A stretch of DNA of 33,900 nt, from positions 1-33,900 of the forward strand of contig NZ_ATAY01000070.1 in NCBI RefSeq assembly GCF_000421965.1, given 5' to 3'. The notes beneath the pieces are model-generated. The model did no database searches. It was given only the letters and a program-made list of their open reading frames with translations, and was not told the DNA's origin. Below, in pieces: positions 1 through 7,485 of the stretch (positions are counted from its first letter, which is position 1; the number at the start of each line of letters is the position of its first letter). The position numbers and the translations under genes are program-made. The stretch comes from Ruminiclostridium papyrosolvens C7 (GTDB taxonomy: Bacteria > Bacillota > Clostridia > Acetivibrionales > DSM-1351).

Positions 1-1
1 T

Positions 2-1315
2 AGTACAGTGACGGGAGGAGGAGGCGGAGCCGGTGGTTCAACACCTGTTGGACAGGATACAGCTACTACACCCCAACCACCGCTGCTACCAATTGTCACA
101 GTGCCAATTATTAAAGGAACACCTGCTGCATTAGTTGATTCCCAAACGGTAATTGATGAAAGAAACGGTCAAGGGATGGCTAGACTTACAGGTCAGTCAA
201 TAAATACAATAAAAACAACAGTAGGGGCTGCACAGTCAGCTTATCAATCGTCAAATGAAAAACCTGATGTGTATGTAGTTGTTAAGGTCCATCCTGTTGA
301 AGGTGCAAAAGGCTATGAACAGGTACTTCCTGTGGACATAGTAGATGATACAACGCCTGCAGCACACATTGTAATTGAAACGTCAGTGGGCGCTGTAAGT
401 GTACCAACGAATATGTTGGCTAATCTGGGATATGCAGCAGATGAACTAATGGGAATATCTATAGCTCAGTCAGAGCCGATAGAACTCCCCGCAGAAACTC
501 AGAGTTTAATAGGAAACAGACCGATAATTGACCTTATTGCTAAGGTGGCAGGAAATAAAGTTATCTGGAATAATGAAAATGCACCGGTAACCGTAGTAAT
601 TCCGTACACTCCCACACCTGTAGAAGCAATGAATCCTGATGGATTGACAGTGCTCTACATTGACAATAATGGGGTTGCACATTCGGTACCAAATGCTAAA
701 TTTGATGTAGTTACCAATACAATCGTATTCAGCACAACCCATTTCAGTAAGTATGCTGTGGTATTTGTAGATAAGACGTTTAAGGACCTGGACGGCGTAC
801 AATGGGCGAGGAAAGCCATTAACTCCTTGGCATCTAAGGGAATAATCAGCGGTGTTGGAAATGATGAATTCAGACCCGAGGCAAACATAAAGAGAGCGGA
901 CTTACTGAAAATGATGATCACGTCTTTAGGTTTGTCTTCGGAAGCTAAGGATAACTTCTCTGATGTTGATTCTGGTGAATACTATGCAGATACTGTAGCC
1001 GTGGGTAAAGCTCTTGGAATAGTAGCAGGGTATAATGGACAATTTCATCCAGAAGAAACAATTTCTCGGCAGGACTTTATGGTTATAGCTTATAAAGCAA
1101 TCCAGTCTGCAAATATCAAACTGACGGTTGTACATACAAATGGTTTAACCAGATTTAATGATGCAGATGTTGTTTCAAATTATGCCAGGAAAGCAATAGA
1201 ATTTTTGGCAAACAGGGGGATCGTCAATGGCAGCAACGCTAATATTAACCCAAAGGCTAAAATAACCAGGGCTGAGGCTGCTCAATTGATCTATAGTATA
1301 TTCTTACAGAAGTAA
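2..1315 (+). CDS. S-layer homology (SLH) domain surface protein, C-terminal part
   Basis: The reading frame is open at the left edge, so only the C-terminal ~437 residues are present. It opens with a Gly-rich linker, followed by about 240 residues of unassigned beta-rich sequence with no recognised catalytic motif. Three consecutive SLH repeats end the protein: one starting FKDLDGVQWARKAI, one with NFSDVDSGEYYAD, and one with RFNDADVVSNYARKAI, each followed by the usual G-I-(I/V)-x-G and I-x-R-x-(D/E) positions. SLH triplets bind pyruvylated secondary wall polymer, so this is a surface-anchored exoprotein exported by a signal peptide outside the window. Without the N-terminus its activity cannot be named. 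SLH identity is seen directly; wall anchoring is family knowledge. Confidence 0.85.
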   Translation, partial: STVTGGGGGAGGSTPVGQDTATTPQPPLLPIVTVPIIKGTPAALVDSQTVIDERNGQGMARLTGQSINTIKTTVGAAQSAYQSSNEKPDVYVVVKVHPVEGAKGYEQVLPVDIVDDTTPAAHIVIETSVGAVSVPTNMLANLGYAADELMGISIAQSEPIELPAETQSLIGNRPIIDLIAKVAGNKVIWNNENAPVTVVIPYTPTPVEAMNPDGLTVLYIDNNGVAHSVPNAKFDVVTNTIVFSTTHFSKYAVVFVDKTFKDLDGVQWARKAINSLASKGIISGVGNDEFRPEANIKRADLLKMMITSLGLSSEAKDNFSDVDSGEYYADTVAVGKALGIVAGYNGQFHPEETISRQDFMVIAYKAIQSANIKLTVVHTNGLTRFNDADVVSNYARKAIEFLANRGIVNGSNANINPKAKITRAEAAQLIYSIFLQK

Positions 1316-1414
1316 AATTATTATAGAGTAAAGAGAAGTATGTATGTGGGAGTGCCAAAGTTGTCGCTCGTTTTGCTTGTTCGATTGTAATTAAGTTCAC
1401 CAAAAATACTGGTA

Positions 1415-1522
1415 TTGACTGTTCTATCTCTAGTTGGAGTATTTGCAGCTACTGCATCTGCAGGGGCCTGTTGGCTCTGGTCCTATTATCAAAAAGAATG
1501 CCCTAAATCTTTACTCAAGTAA
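1415..1522 (+). CDS. AgrD-like cyclic lactone autoinducer pro-peptide (orphan, start uncertain)
   Basis: A short frame reads as an AgrD-type quorum-sensing precursor: a hydrophobic amphipathic leader (VLTVLSLVGVFAATASAG), a Cys-containing aromatic core (ACWLWSYY), and a tail (QKECPKSLLK) closely matching the clostridial PEVPKSLLK recognition tail cut by AgrB. The usual Pro-Glu of the tail is replaced by Lys-Glu-Cys. The 35-residue version uses a TTG at 1415 with no convincing ribosome site. An in-frame ATG at 1340, preceded by a purine-rich GAGAAG, is separated from it by a TAA at 1388, so the gene may be a nonsense-mutated relic. No agrB, agrC or agrA is visible nearby, so processing would need a distant AgrB. 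A strong terminator follows directly. Confidence 0.5.
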   Translation: MTVLSLVGVFAATASAGACWLWSYYQKECPKSLLK

Positions 1523-1551
1523 GCAAAAGAGGCTGTTAAGCCTCTTTTGCT
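1522..1551. terminator. Bidirectional rho-independent terminator
   Basis: A perfect 12-bp stem (AGCAAAAGAGGC / GCCTCTTTTGCT) with a 6-base loop TGTTAA lies between the AgrD-like peptide and the convergent SH3 gene. A-rich and T-rich flanks within the stem allow it to serve both strands. Confidence 0.85.
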
Positions 1552-1560
1552 TCTCAAATG

Positions 1561-1947
1561 TTAATCAAGTGGCCAGGATAAATCTATATATTGTGCATAA
1601 ACCCATCCCTTAAGGCCAGTACTCGTATATCCTTGTACCCACTTACCATCTGAACTAAATTGTAGAAAATTGATATAATCACCGTTATCCTTATAAAGTA
1701 CTCCAAGCCTAGTACTTGAAGTATTGGGCTCAGATCTTACATTTACACCATTGCCGGTTATTGCAAACATTTGTCCTACCAAAGTACCCGGCCAAATACT
1801 CTGGGTTGAATTAACAGTATTTTCTTTAGATGTTTCACCGTATGTATTATTGTCTGCGATAGTAGTAGCACCGGTTCCTATTGTCAACGCAGTACAAACT
1901 GAAAATACTATAGCTAGTCCAATAAGTTTTCTTAACGAATCTTTCAT
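1561..1947 (-). CDS. Secreted small SH3-domain protein
   Basis: A 128-residue protein with a signal peptide (MKDSLRKLIGLAIVFSVCTALTI, cut near TGATT), a short low-complexity spacer and one bacterial SH3 (SH3_3-like) domain from about residue 60: GNGVNVRSEPNTSSTRLGVLY, then WVQGYTSTGLKGWVYAQYI. Such domains bind peptidoglycan or other wall components. No enzymatic domain is present, so it is a stand-alone wall-binding module. The start is fixed by AAGGAGGA just upstream of the ATG. It is a clear paralogue of the next minus-strand gene: both share NTSSTRLG/STSSTRLG, the FSSDGxWV segment and TSTG. Possible roles are cell-wall ligand or modulator of wall hydrolases; this is inference. Confidence 0.8.
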   Translation of the reverse strand: MKDSLRKLIGLAIVFSVCTALTIGTGATTIADNNTYGETSKENTVNSTQSIWPGTLVGQMFAITGNGVNVRSEPNTSSTRLGVLYKDNGDYINFLQFSSDGKWVQGYTSTGLKGWVYAQYIDLSWPLD

Positions 1948-2002
1948 AGATGAGTCCTCCTTAATATTTTATTTTTTAATATTTACACAACTTAACAAGA
2001 CT

Positions 2003-2365
2003 TTAGCCACCCCAAGTTGGATGGTCTGTAAATGAGTTACATCCTTCTAAACATGACAGCGAAACGTACCCCGTAATGCCAGTACTAGTTGTTCCGTATA
2101 CCCAATTACCGTCTGAGCTAAAACTACTAAATGTGACGTAGTCTTCGTTAGCTCCATAAAGTAATCCAAGCCTTGTGCTTGACGTACTTGGGGATTTCCT
2201 TACAGCTACAGCCTCTACGACAACAAAATAGTATTTATATGATGTCGCTGTAACTAACATATCGCTGGATGCAGAAACATCTACTTTTGTATTTGCAGAA
2301 ACAATTCCTACATTGAGGCATAATGAAGAAAAAACTAAAAACAGAACTAAAGCTAATTTTTTCAT
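2003..2365 (-). CDS. Secreted small SH3-domain protein, paralogue
   Basis: A 120-residue protein starting MKKLALVLFLVFSSLCLNVGIVSA, a typical signal peptide, with one SH3-type domain over residues ~55-110 (VAVRKSPSTSSTRLGLLYG, then WVYGTTSTGITGYVSL). A longer frame extends 27 codons upstream, but AAAGGAGAAG lies 7 bases before the internal ATG at 2365 and the signal peptide begins there, so the shorter start is preferred. It probably arose by duplication with the downstream minus-strand SH3 gene, 55 bp away, and the two may be co-transcribed. A C-terminal Cys pair (SLSCLEGCN) is absent from the paralogue and may form a disulfide outside the cell. Confidence 0.78.
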   Translation of the reverse strand: MKKLALVLFLVFSSLCLNVGIVSANTKVDVSASSDMLVTATSYKYYFVVVEAVAVRKSPSTSSTRLGLLYGANEDYVTFSSFSSDGNWVYGTTSTGITGYVSLSCLEGCNSFTDHPTWGG

Positions 2366-2621
2366 GAGTACTTCTCCTTTCTTATAATTATTACTTACTT
2401 CCATATAATACCATAAAAATAAAAATATGTAAATACGGGCGCACATTCATATTCAATTCAATGTCGAGCTTATATCCTCGGTATACTGCAATAGATTTTG
2501 GCATAAATGAATTTTTGTACAAGGAAATATTAAATATGCAAGCATCGAAATAGTTATTCCCGGTGCTTTTGTGAGGAATTCAAATGGGGTTATCCGTTGA
2601 AAAATAAGATCAAGGTTTTTT

Positions 2622-2852
2622 ATGCTATTTTTATTAATAGTAATACAGCTTTTTTTGTTTGTCTTTAGCAATAATACCTTCGCACAGGAGTTTACTTACG
2701 CACTTATTGGAGTATTACTGGTTACAGCAAGTATTTTTGGATTATTAATAAAATCCATGTTCCTTGGAAGAGCTGTTATTCTACCATATAAATCAGATTC
2801 AACCATTACAAAAGCGGCAAACGTACTCATAGTATTTTTAGAGGTAATGTAA
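2622..2852 (+). CDS. Small two-helix membrane protein, unknown
   Basis: A 76-residue hydrophobic protein with a first membrane segment at residues 1-22 and a second at about 27-48, then a short basic/polar stretch and a last hydrophobic segment. No family recognised. A weak AAGG precedes the ATG by 6 bases. Its stop lies 3 bp before the ATG of the DUF1871-like pseudogene, and that gene's ribosome site falls inside this gene's end, suggesting a two-gene transcript ending at the hairpin near 3130. It could be a remnant of a larger membrane protein. Confidence 0.4.
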   Translation: MLFLLIVIQLFLFVFSNNTFAQEFTYALIGVLLVTASIFGLLIKSMFLGRAVILPYKSDSTITKAANVLIVFLEVM

Positions 2853-2855
2853 ATA

Positions 2856-3107
2856 ATGAAAGATAAAGTAAGAGAAATTATAAACAATTGGGACCCAATA
2901 GATTATTTCCATACTCTCCAAAAGATGAGTACGAAGTTGAAACAAATCTTATTGCAGATGCATTGTGTAAGCCCAAAGACATTAAATTTTCGGCAAATAA
3001 AATAAAAGATATATTTATTAAAAGGTTCGGATATGACGTGTTTTCGAAAAAATACTCAAGAAATGCAGATAGCAAAGAAGCTTGTTATGAGGGATTTGTA
3101 CAGCTAA
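2856..3107 (+). pseudogene. DUF1871-like protein gene with two frameshifts
   Basis: Read in three pieces, this gives a small acidic protein of the DUF1871 type. MKDKVREIINNWDPID is in the ATG frame. LFPYSPKDEYEVETNLIA... to FGYDVFSKK is in another frame. TQEMQIAKKLVMRDLYS, then TAA, is back in the first frame. One T is missing in GATTATTTCC (after codons for WDPID), and the frame returns at a run of six A near 3047-3052. The corrected product is 83 residues, the usual family size, and the stop is followed 17 bases later by a terminator. Both changes lie at short repeats, so either true decay or assembly error is possible. Function of the family is unknown. The ribosome site GAGGT precedes the ATG. 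Confidence 0.6.
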
Positions 3108-3123
3108 AAAATGCCTTTCACAG

Positions 3124-3142
3124 AAGCACCCACCGGGTGTTT
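3124..3142 (+). terminator. Rho-independent terminator after the DUF1871-like gene
   Basis: Hairpin AAGCACCC-ACC-GGGTGTTT (one G-T pair) followed by ATTTCTTGTCCTTTTTT. It sits inside the tail of a longer alternative frame (2888-3214), which argues that the alternative frame is not the natural coding end. Confidence 0.65.
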
Positions 3143-3210
3143 ATTTCTTGTCCTTTTTTATTCCCAATTATCAGCCTTGGATATTTTATGAGAAAAATAA
3201 AATACATATA

Positions 3211-3239
3211 TTGACAATAATAACTGTTTATACCATAAT
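3211..3239 (+). promoter_or_regulatory. Sigma-A type promoter for the secreted protein gene
   Basis: TTGACA at 3211-3216 and CATAAT at 3234-3239, spaced 17 bases, about 70 bases ahead of the ATG at 3312. Perfect -35 box and five of six -10 bases. Confidence 0.6.
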
Positions 3240-3311
3240 ATTACCAGACTAATCCAATTACGCAATATAAATAAAACATCAAAACACAATAAAAGAAGAG
3301 AGGATATTAAA

Positions 3312-4472
3312 ATGTTAAATAAGAGGGTAAGAACACTATTAGTAACTTTTTTGGTTTTAGTTTGTATGATATCATCAGTTTCAGCAGCTTTCGTGTCCTC
3401 ACAGGCTGTACCGTTTACAAAAATGTCAAATGGAGGTAATACATATATTTATTCAGATAATCCTGAAATGTTATGGGATGGTACTGGAACTCAAGGAACA
3501 GGTTGGGTTAACAATTTTAATGGGAGGTCTGGAGCATATACAATTGAAGAAACCTTAACAGCAAATACATTATATGATGCTTATTTTTATCATATTAATA
3601 AGACAACAAGTAAAAATATAAAAGTCGGTGTATATATATATGCTACTACTGCGGGTACTGTAACTACACTTAATAAAAATGTTCTAAACACTGGAACATC
3701 ATCATTCCCTGATTATGAGATGTGTGCAAATGTAGAGACTGGATATCAAACGAGTACTAACTATACTACTCAGTCATTAGCAGCTGGTACTGGTACATTT
3801 ATTGCCAGTGATCAAATAGCACCATTAAAATTAGTAAATGGTCATGTTATGTTTAAAGTATCATCGAGTATGAAATGTAGAATAGTATTTTATGATGCAT
3901 CAGTTACAACTATTAATCCAATCACTCTTGGAAAAGCAATCGCTATGTCATCTTGTACAACTGCAACTTTTGCTGGTGATGTAAAATATGCAAATTATGA
4001 TTATAATTCGGTTTCACCAGATAATAGTCATGGATTTTACTTAGCTACAGCTGGGGCTAATATGTCATTTAATACTGGAGAATATGATATAGGTACAAAT
4101 GCGATAAATAGTAACAACCAATTAATGGGGAATTATGGTAGAGTGTATAATATGGTATTAAGCAACTGTGCCGGTAAAACTTTAAGAATTACACCTGATT
4201 GGGGTTCAATCTGGAATTCGTCAAGTGGAACTTGGCTGGTTCGCGAAGCTTTAGCTTATTGTCCGGGTGGCTCAACTAGCTCTTGGACATATAAGAAAAT
4301 ACATAGTATATATAATGCAAGAGTTTCTGGGGAAACAACACCAACAAGCTATACAGGAACAGAGCCCACATATATTGATGTTGTTATTCCATCGGGTAAT
4401 AATAGTTATAATTTTAAATTTATTCTTCCAGGTTCAAATTTTGGTAATGTATATTTTAAGTTTATTAACTAA
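3312..4472 (+). CDS. Secreted protein of unknown function
   Basis: A 386-residue protein beginning with a clear signal peptide (MLNKRVRTLLVTFLVLVCMISSVSA). The mature part is rich in Thr, Ser, Asn, Gly and Tyr with alternating beta-type sequence and no recognised catalytic motif. Six cysteines, at roughly residues 137, 193, 217, 295, 319 and in the signal region, could form a few disulfides. I do not recognise the family. Beta-sandwich exoproteins of this composition are common as matrix or carbohydrate-binding surface proteins, but there is no dockerin, SLH repeat or sortase signal, so it would be freely secreted. An AGAGGA ribosome site precedes the ATG by about 8 bases; its own promoter and terminator make it a single-gene unit. 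Confidence 0.75.
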   Translation: MLNKRVRTLLVTFLVLVCMISSVSAAFVSSQAVPFTKMSNGGNTYIYSDNPEMLWDGTGTQGTGWVNNFNGRSGAYTIEETLTANTLYDAYFYHINKTTSKNIKVGVYIYATTAGTVTTLNKNVLNTGTSSFPDYEMCANVETGYQTSTNYTTQSLAAGTGTFIASDQIAPLKLVNGHVMFKVSSSMKCRIVFYDASVTTINPITLGKAIAMSSCTTATFAGDVKYANYDYNSVSPDNSHGFYLATAGANMSFNTGEYDIGTNAINSNNQLMGNYGRVYNMVLSNCAGKTLRITPDWGSIWNSSSGTWLVREALAYCPGGSTSSWTYKKIHSIYNARVSGETTPTSYTGTEPTYIDVVIPSGNNSYNFKFILPGSNFGNVYFKFIN

Positions 4473-4535
4473 TAAATAATAGACCCATGCTGAGTATAAA
4501 ATTGCATATTGGATTATTCTTAATTAATTTAAATT

Positions 4536-4571
4536 AAAATCCTCATTGATAGTTTAGTCAATGGGGATTTT
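4536..4571 (+). terminator. Rho-independent terminator
   Basis: Stem AAAATCCTCATTGA / TCAATGGGGATTTT (14 pairs with one G-T) with an 8-base loop, followed by TTGTTT. It ends the secreted protein transcript. Confidence 0.75.
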
Positions 4572-4652
4572 TGTTTAAAATTATTTTAATTTAAATAACC
4601 AGATACTTGAAAATTAATTAAGTTCTCTAAGAGCCTAAACATGATTAATCAA

Positions 4653-4681
4653 TTGACATGTAAATATTTAAATAATATACT
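4653..4681 (+). promoter_or_regulatory. Sigma-A type promoter
   Basis: TTGACA at 4653-4658 and TATACT at 4676-4681, spaced 17 bases, 62 bases upstream of the ATG at 4744. This region lies ahead of the chosen start and supports the shorter coding region. Confidence 0.65.
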
Positions 4682-4743
4682 TGTACTATAATTTGGAATT
4701 CAAGCAATTTAAATACATTTATTTGTATTTTAGGAGGAAATTC

Positions 4744-6189
4744 ATGCAAAGATTACATATACCTAATTATGTAAATGATAGCTATTATTATAAAACTATA
4801 AGCTGCGTGGACGCTCCTATAGCTATAGCATCAGGATATTTTGAATATGAAAACTATTTTTATTTTTGTGCTTTTTATTCATTACGTTTAATATGGGAGA
4901 CTAATGTTGATCGATTTGAATCAATAAACATAAGGCTAAATAAATTAGGTTTAGAATTAGTGACAGTAAATATTACAAATAGAAATACACTACTTAGTAC
5001 TATAAAATCTGTTCTGGATGAAAAATATCCTATAGTTATATATTTTGATTATTTCAGTATGTTTTATTGCGATTTCAATTATAAAAAGGCACATGGACCT
5101 CACGGAATTATTATTAATGGCTACAATGAAGAAACATCTACTATTACAATTATGGATTGCTCACATGTTGGTTTTGATAATCCTTTTTATTGTCTAACAC
5201 TAAAAGAAGAGATTTTCTTTGACTTATGGGAAGAATCAAATAAATACTTCAATGAAAATCTCACGAATTATGCTAATAAATTGTACTATATTAAACCCCG
5301 AAATACCAAAAAAGATATTTATAGCGATTTCAATTTTTTAAAAGATGTAGTAGAAAATAACTATATTATTGAAAATGATAACTTGATTTGTAACGTAATT
5401 CATAATAAAAACTTTGATATCACCGCTGCTGAGTTATATAAAAGAGACCTTATTGATTCTACACAGAATATTTTCAAGATATTTGATAGGTTATATGACC
5501 AATTAGTTAAAGAAAATATAAGCGTAAAAAATTATGAAGATTTTAAAGTGAAGTATTCAAATAAAAGGTCAATAGTATTTTCTAGTTTTCTTAGAAAAGC
5601 TATTAACAGAAATGTTGATGAAAATGCCATATCTAAATATACCAAAGAAATACAATCTATCAATAACGATTTTCGTATGTTAGCTAACGAGCTGTACACA
5701 CAATATTGTACAAAAATATCTGATGATATTTTAATGCAGTATGATGATGAAAAAGAGCTTATAAACTATGCGTCTGATGCTTCAATAACTGCAAGCAGTG
5801 AGTTAGAAGCATATGGTATATGCTTTAAAGCAGAAAGAGTGATAAACGGTAAATATAATGGGTTTGACACTGATATGTGGATTTCTAATGATACAGCAAG
5901 TCCCCACTGGTTAATGCTAGACTTAAATAAAGAACGAGCTATTTTTAAGTTTATAATTATACATGATTTTCGTTCACCAGATTTATACTTGATTGATTAT
6001 TGTATTCAAGGTAGTAATAATATGATTGATTGGGTAAATCTAATAGAAATAAAAGGAAATAATAAAGAGCAGATTACAAATTATGTAGAGAAACAAAAAT
6101 ATAGGTACTATCGTATTTATATTACTAAACCATCAAAAATAGATAACATGGCTAGAATATTTGGAATAGAATGTTGGGGATATAAGTAG
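4744..6189 (+). CDS. BtrH/C39-like cysteine-peptidase-fold protein with C-terminal discoidin (F5/8C) domain
   Basis: 481 residues from an ATG preceded by AGGAGGAAA; an in-frame TTG at 4681 overlaps the promoter and is not favoured. Residues ~1-180 look like the BtrH_N / peptidase C39-like superfamily: a Cys near residue 21 (TISCVDAP), PIVIYFDYF, then AHGPHGIIINGYNEE with His120 and ITIMDCSH with Asp138, a plausible Cys-His-Asp set. The middle (~180-335) is helical and Lys/Asn-rich. From ~337 to the end the pattern of a discoidin domain is seen: INYASDASITASS, VINGKYNGFDTDMWIS, HWLMLDLNKE, YCIQGSNNMIDWVNL, RYYRIYI, FGIECWG. BtrH-type proteins take part in acyl or peptide transfer in natural-product pathways. 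No signal peptide is seen, which is odd for a discoidin protein. Domain calls are by eye. Confidence 0.6.
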   Translation: MQRLHIPNYVNDSYYYKTISCVDAPIAIASGYFEYENYFYFCAFYSLRLIWETNVDRFESINIRLNKLGLELVTVNITNRNTLLSTIKSVLDEKYPIVIYFDYFSMFYCDFNYKKAHGPHGIIINGYNEETSTITIMDCSHVGFDNPFYCLTLKEEIFFDLWEESNKYFNENLTNYANKLYYIKPRNTKKDIYSDFNFLKDVVENNYIIENDNLICNVIHNKNFDITAAELYKRDLIDSTQNIFKIFDRLYDQLVKENISVKNYEDFKVKYSNKRSIVFSSFLRKAINRNVDENAISKYTKEIQSINNDFRMLANELYTQYCTKISDDILMQYDDEKELINYASDASITASSELEAYGICFKAERVINGKYNGFDTDMWISNDTASPHWLMLDLNKERAIFKFIIIHDFRSPDLYLIDYCIQGSNNMIDWVNLIEIKGNNKEQITNYVEKQKYRYYRIYITKPSKIDNMARIFGIECWGYK

Positions 6190-6373
6190 AACAATCAATC
6201 TACGTAAATCACTTGTTGGTATTGATGCATGGTATTACGGAAGTGCAGTCGCTGGCACGGGTAAAATCAAATATGATGCCGACCACATAATCAATGGAAC
6301 TATTGACACTTATGATTTAAATGAAATAGTAACTAAAATACTTAGCAATACCAATTATATTGTAAATAAATAA
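6188..6373 (+). pseudogene. Gene fragment of unknown origin
   Basis: An open stretch without a start codon reads LVGIDAWYYGSAVAGTG, then KIKYDADHIINGTIDTYDLN and a helical end terminating at TAA. It has a protein-like amino acid mix and a natural-looking C-terminus, unlike random AT-rich sequence. Its frame overlaps the end of the discoidin gene by 2 bases and lacks any ribosome site, so it is probably the 3' remnant of a gene whose front was lost. The family is not recognised. Confidence 0.3.
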
Positions 6374-6484
6374 GTAATTTTTGTAAGCAAAAGAACTTAC
6401 CAATACGGCAGGTTTCTTTTTGTGTTTAAGTAGGTTTCTATGATTAATATTACTGTTACAGTATCAAATATAAGGGTAAAAATA

Positions 6485-6610
6485 TTATAAAGGAGCTACG
6501 GCCCTGTTTCACTGGCCAGCCAAACTGCCATTACTCATATGGTGAAATGCGGAACGAGCATGTGAAGAAAAACTGATGAAAGGGTATATATGCTACATTC
6601 GTATTAAAGG
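6485..6610 (+). other. Possible structured non-coding region
   Basis: A GC-richer patch inside an AT-rich 500-bp gap. It begins AAGGAGCTACGGCCC, contains a GGCC...GGCC pairing and a CCAT...ATGG pairing, then runs GGAACGAGCATGTGAAG and AAACTGATGAAAGGG. No open frame covers it. The alternation of short stems with conserved-looking purine stretches resembles a structured RNA or a worn group II intron piece, but no known riboswitch core could be matched. It sits about 100 bases ahead of the AbrB-type regulator gene. Confidence 0.25.
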
Positions 6611-6709
6611 TAACATATAGTAATGGCACAATCAAAACATACACTAAAAACCTACGTTGTGAATTATTTGTAGCTTTTAAGATGTTTTATGAAAAGGAGG
6701 ACTGTTAGC

Positions 6710-6952
6710 ATGAAATCTACAGGAATAGTAAGAAGGGTTGATGAGCTCGGTAGGATAGTAATACCTAAAGAGACAAGACAAGTGCTTTCTATTAGCGAAA
6801 GAGATTCTTTAGAAATTTTTACTGACGAAGATATGATACTTTTAAAAAAATACTCTCCAGGGTGCATATTTTGCAACAATGTCAAAAATCTTACGATATA
6901 CAAGGGTAAGTACATATGTGAAGAGTGTAGCAATGATTTAAAATCAAAATAA
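6710..6952 (+). CDS. AbrB/SpoVT-family transition-state regulator with zinc-ribbon tail
   Basis: An 80-residue DNA-binding protein. Residues 1-47 are a swapped-hairpin AbrB domain with the hallmark MKSTGIVRRVDELGRIVIPK. Residues ~50-76 hold two CxxC pairs (Cys52/Cys55 and Cys70/Cys73), a probable zinc knuckle seen in many clostridial AbrB-like regulators. Such proteins repress stationary-phase, sporulation or secondary functions as dimers or tetramers. The ATG is 10 bases after AAAAGGAGG; an in-frame ATG seven codons earlier overlaps that site and is rejected. It is a single-gene unit with a terminator 6 bases after the stop codon. Targets cannot be read from the sequence. Confidence 0.85.
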   Translation: MKSTGIVRRVDELGRIVIPKETRQVLSISERDSLEIFTDEDMILLKKYSPGCIFCNNVKNLTIYKGKYICEECSNDLKSK

Positions 6953-6957
6953 TCTAC

Positions 6958-6998
6958 AAAGCAAAAGAATGTGTCTCATTGGCATGTTCTTTTGCTTT
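6958..6998. terminator. Rho-independent terminator
   Basis: Arms AAAGCAAAAGAA (6958-6969) and TTCTTTTGCTTT (6987-6998) pair over 12 bases around a 17-base loop, right after the AbrB-type gene. Confidence 0.7.
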
Positions 6999-7141
6999 AC
7001 TCCGAGAAATTAACATAAGAAGATTGTACTCAAGGAAGGGTTTATTGATGGTTTTGTAGAAAGTCTTTGTATTGAATACTTTGATTGATTTGTATAACAA
7101 AGTGTTGTTTATATTGATAGAAGATTGGAGGAGAATTGAGT

Positions 7142-7462
7142 ATGTCATCGAGTAAAGAATACTTGACCTTTATTTTGGAGCAATTATCTGAATTGGATGG
7201 AATTACACACCGTTATATGATGGGCGAGTACATTATTTACTACCGTGAGAAAATCGCAGCATATATCTGTGATGACCGCTTACTAGTAAAGCCTGTAAAA
7301 GCAGCGAAGGCACTAATGCCGGACGCAGTATACGAACCTCCATATGAAGGTGCTAAAGATATGCTGCTTGTGAACAATGTTGATGATAAAGCATTCTTGA
7401 CAGCGCTATTTCAGGCTATGTATGGGGAGCTGCCAGCACCAAAGCCGAAGAAGAAAAAATGA
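7142..7462 (+). CDS. TfoX N-terminal-domain protein
   Basis: A 106-residue protein with the TfoX_N pattern: ELDGITHRYMMGEYIIYYREKIAAYICDDRLLVKP (the family's R-x-M-F/M-G-x-x-x-x-Y and K...A.I..D.L..K), then PPYEGAKDML and a C-terminal helix. It ends in a Lys-rich tail (PKPKKKK). TfoX in gammaproteobacteria activates competence genes, but stand-alone N-domain proteins in Firmicutes are uncharacterised, so no role is assigned. The ATG lies 8 bases after GGAGGA; the TTG two codons earlier is less suitable. It is closely followed by the kinase remnant. Confidence 0.75.
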   Translation: MSSSKEYLTFILEQLSELDGITHRYMMGEYIIYYREKIAAYICDDRLLVKPVKAAKALMPDAVYEPPYEGAKDMLLVNNVDDKAFLTALFQAMYGELPAPKPKKKK

Positions 7463-7485
7463 ATGGCACTCAGTGCTTTATATAG

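Noticed and set aside
506..1135. Several minus-strand open frames under the SLH gene
   Set aside because: They lie opposite a well-supported coding frame, have no ribosome sites and have unlikely amino acid composition.
2888..3214. A 108-codon plus-strand frame as an intact gene
   Set aside because: Its start lacks a ribosome site, its front half is the middle of a DUF1871-like protein, and its tail runs through a terminator hairpin.
6570..6600. c-di-GMP-II riboswitch suggested by AAACTGATGAAAGGG
   Set aside because: Only this short stretch resembles the class; the following paired regions expected for that riboswitch are absent.
6485..6610. Group II intron fragment
   Set aside because: No domain V hairpin or intron-encoded reverse transcriptase is nearby, so it is left as an unassigned structured region.
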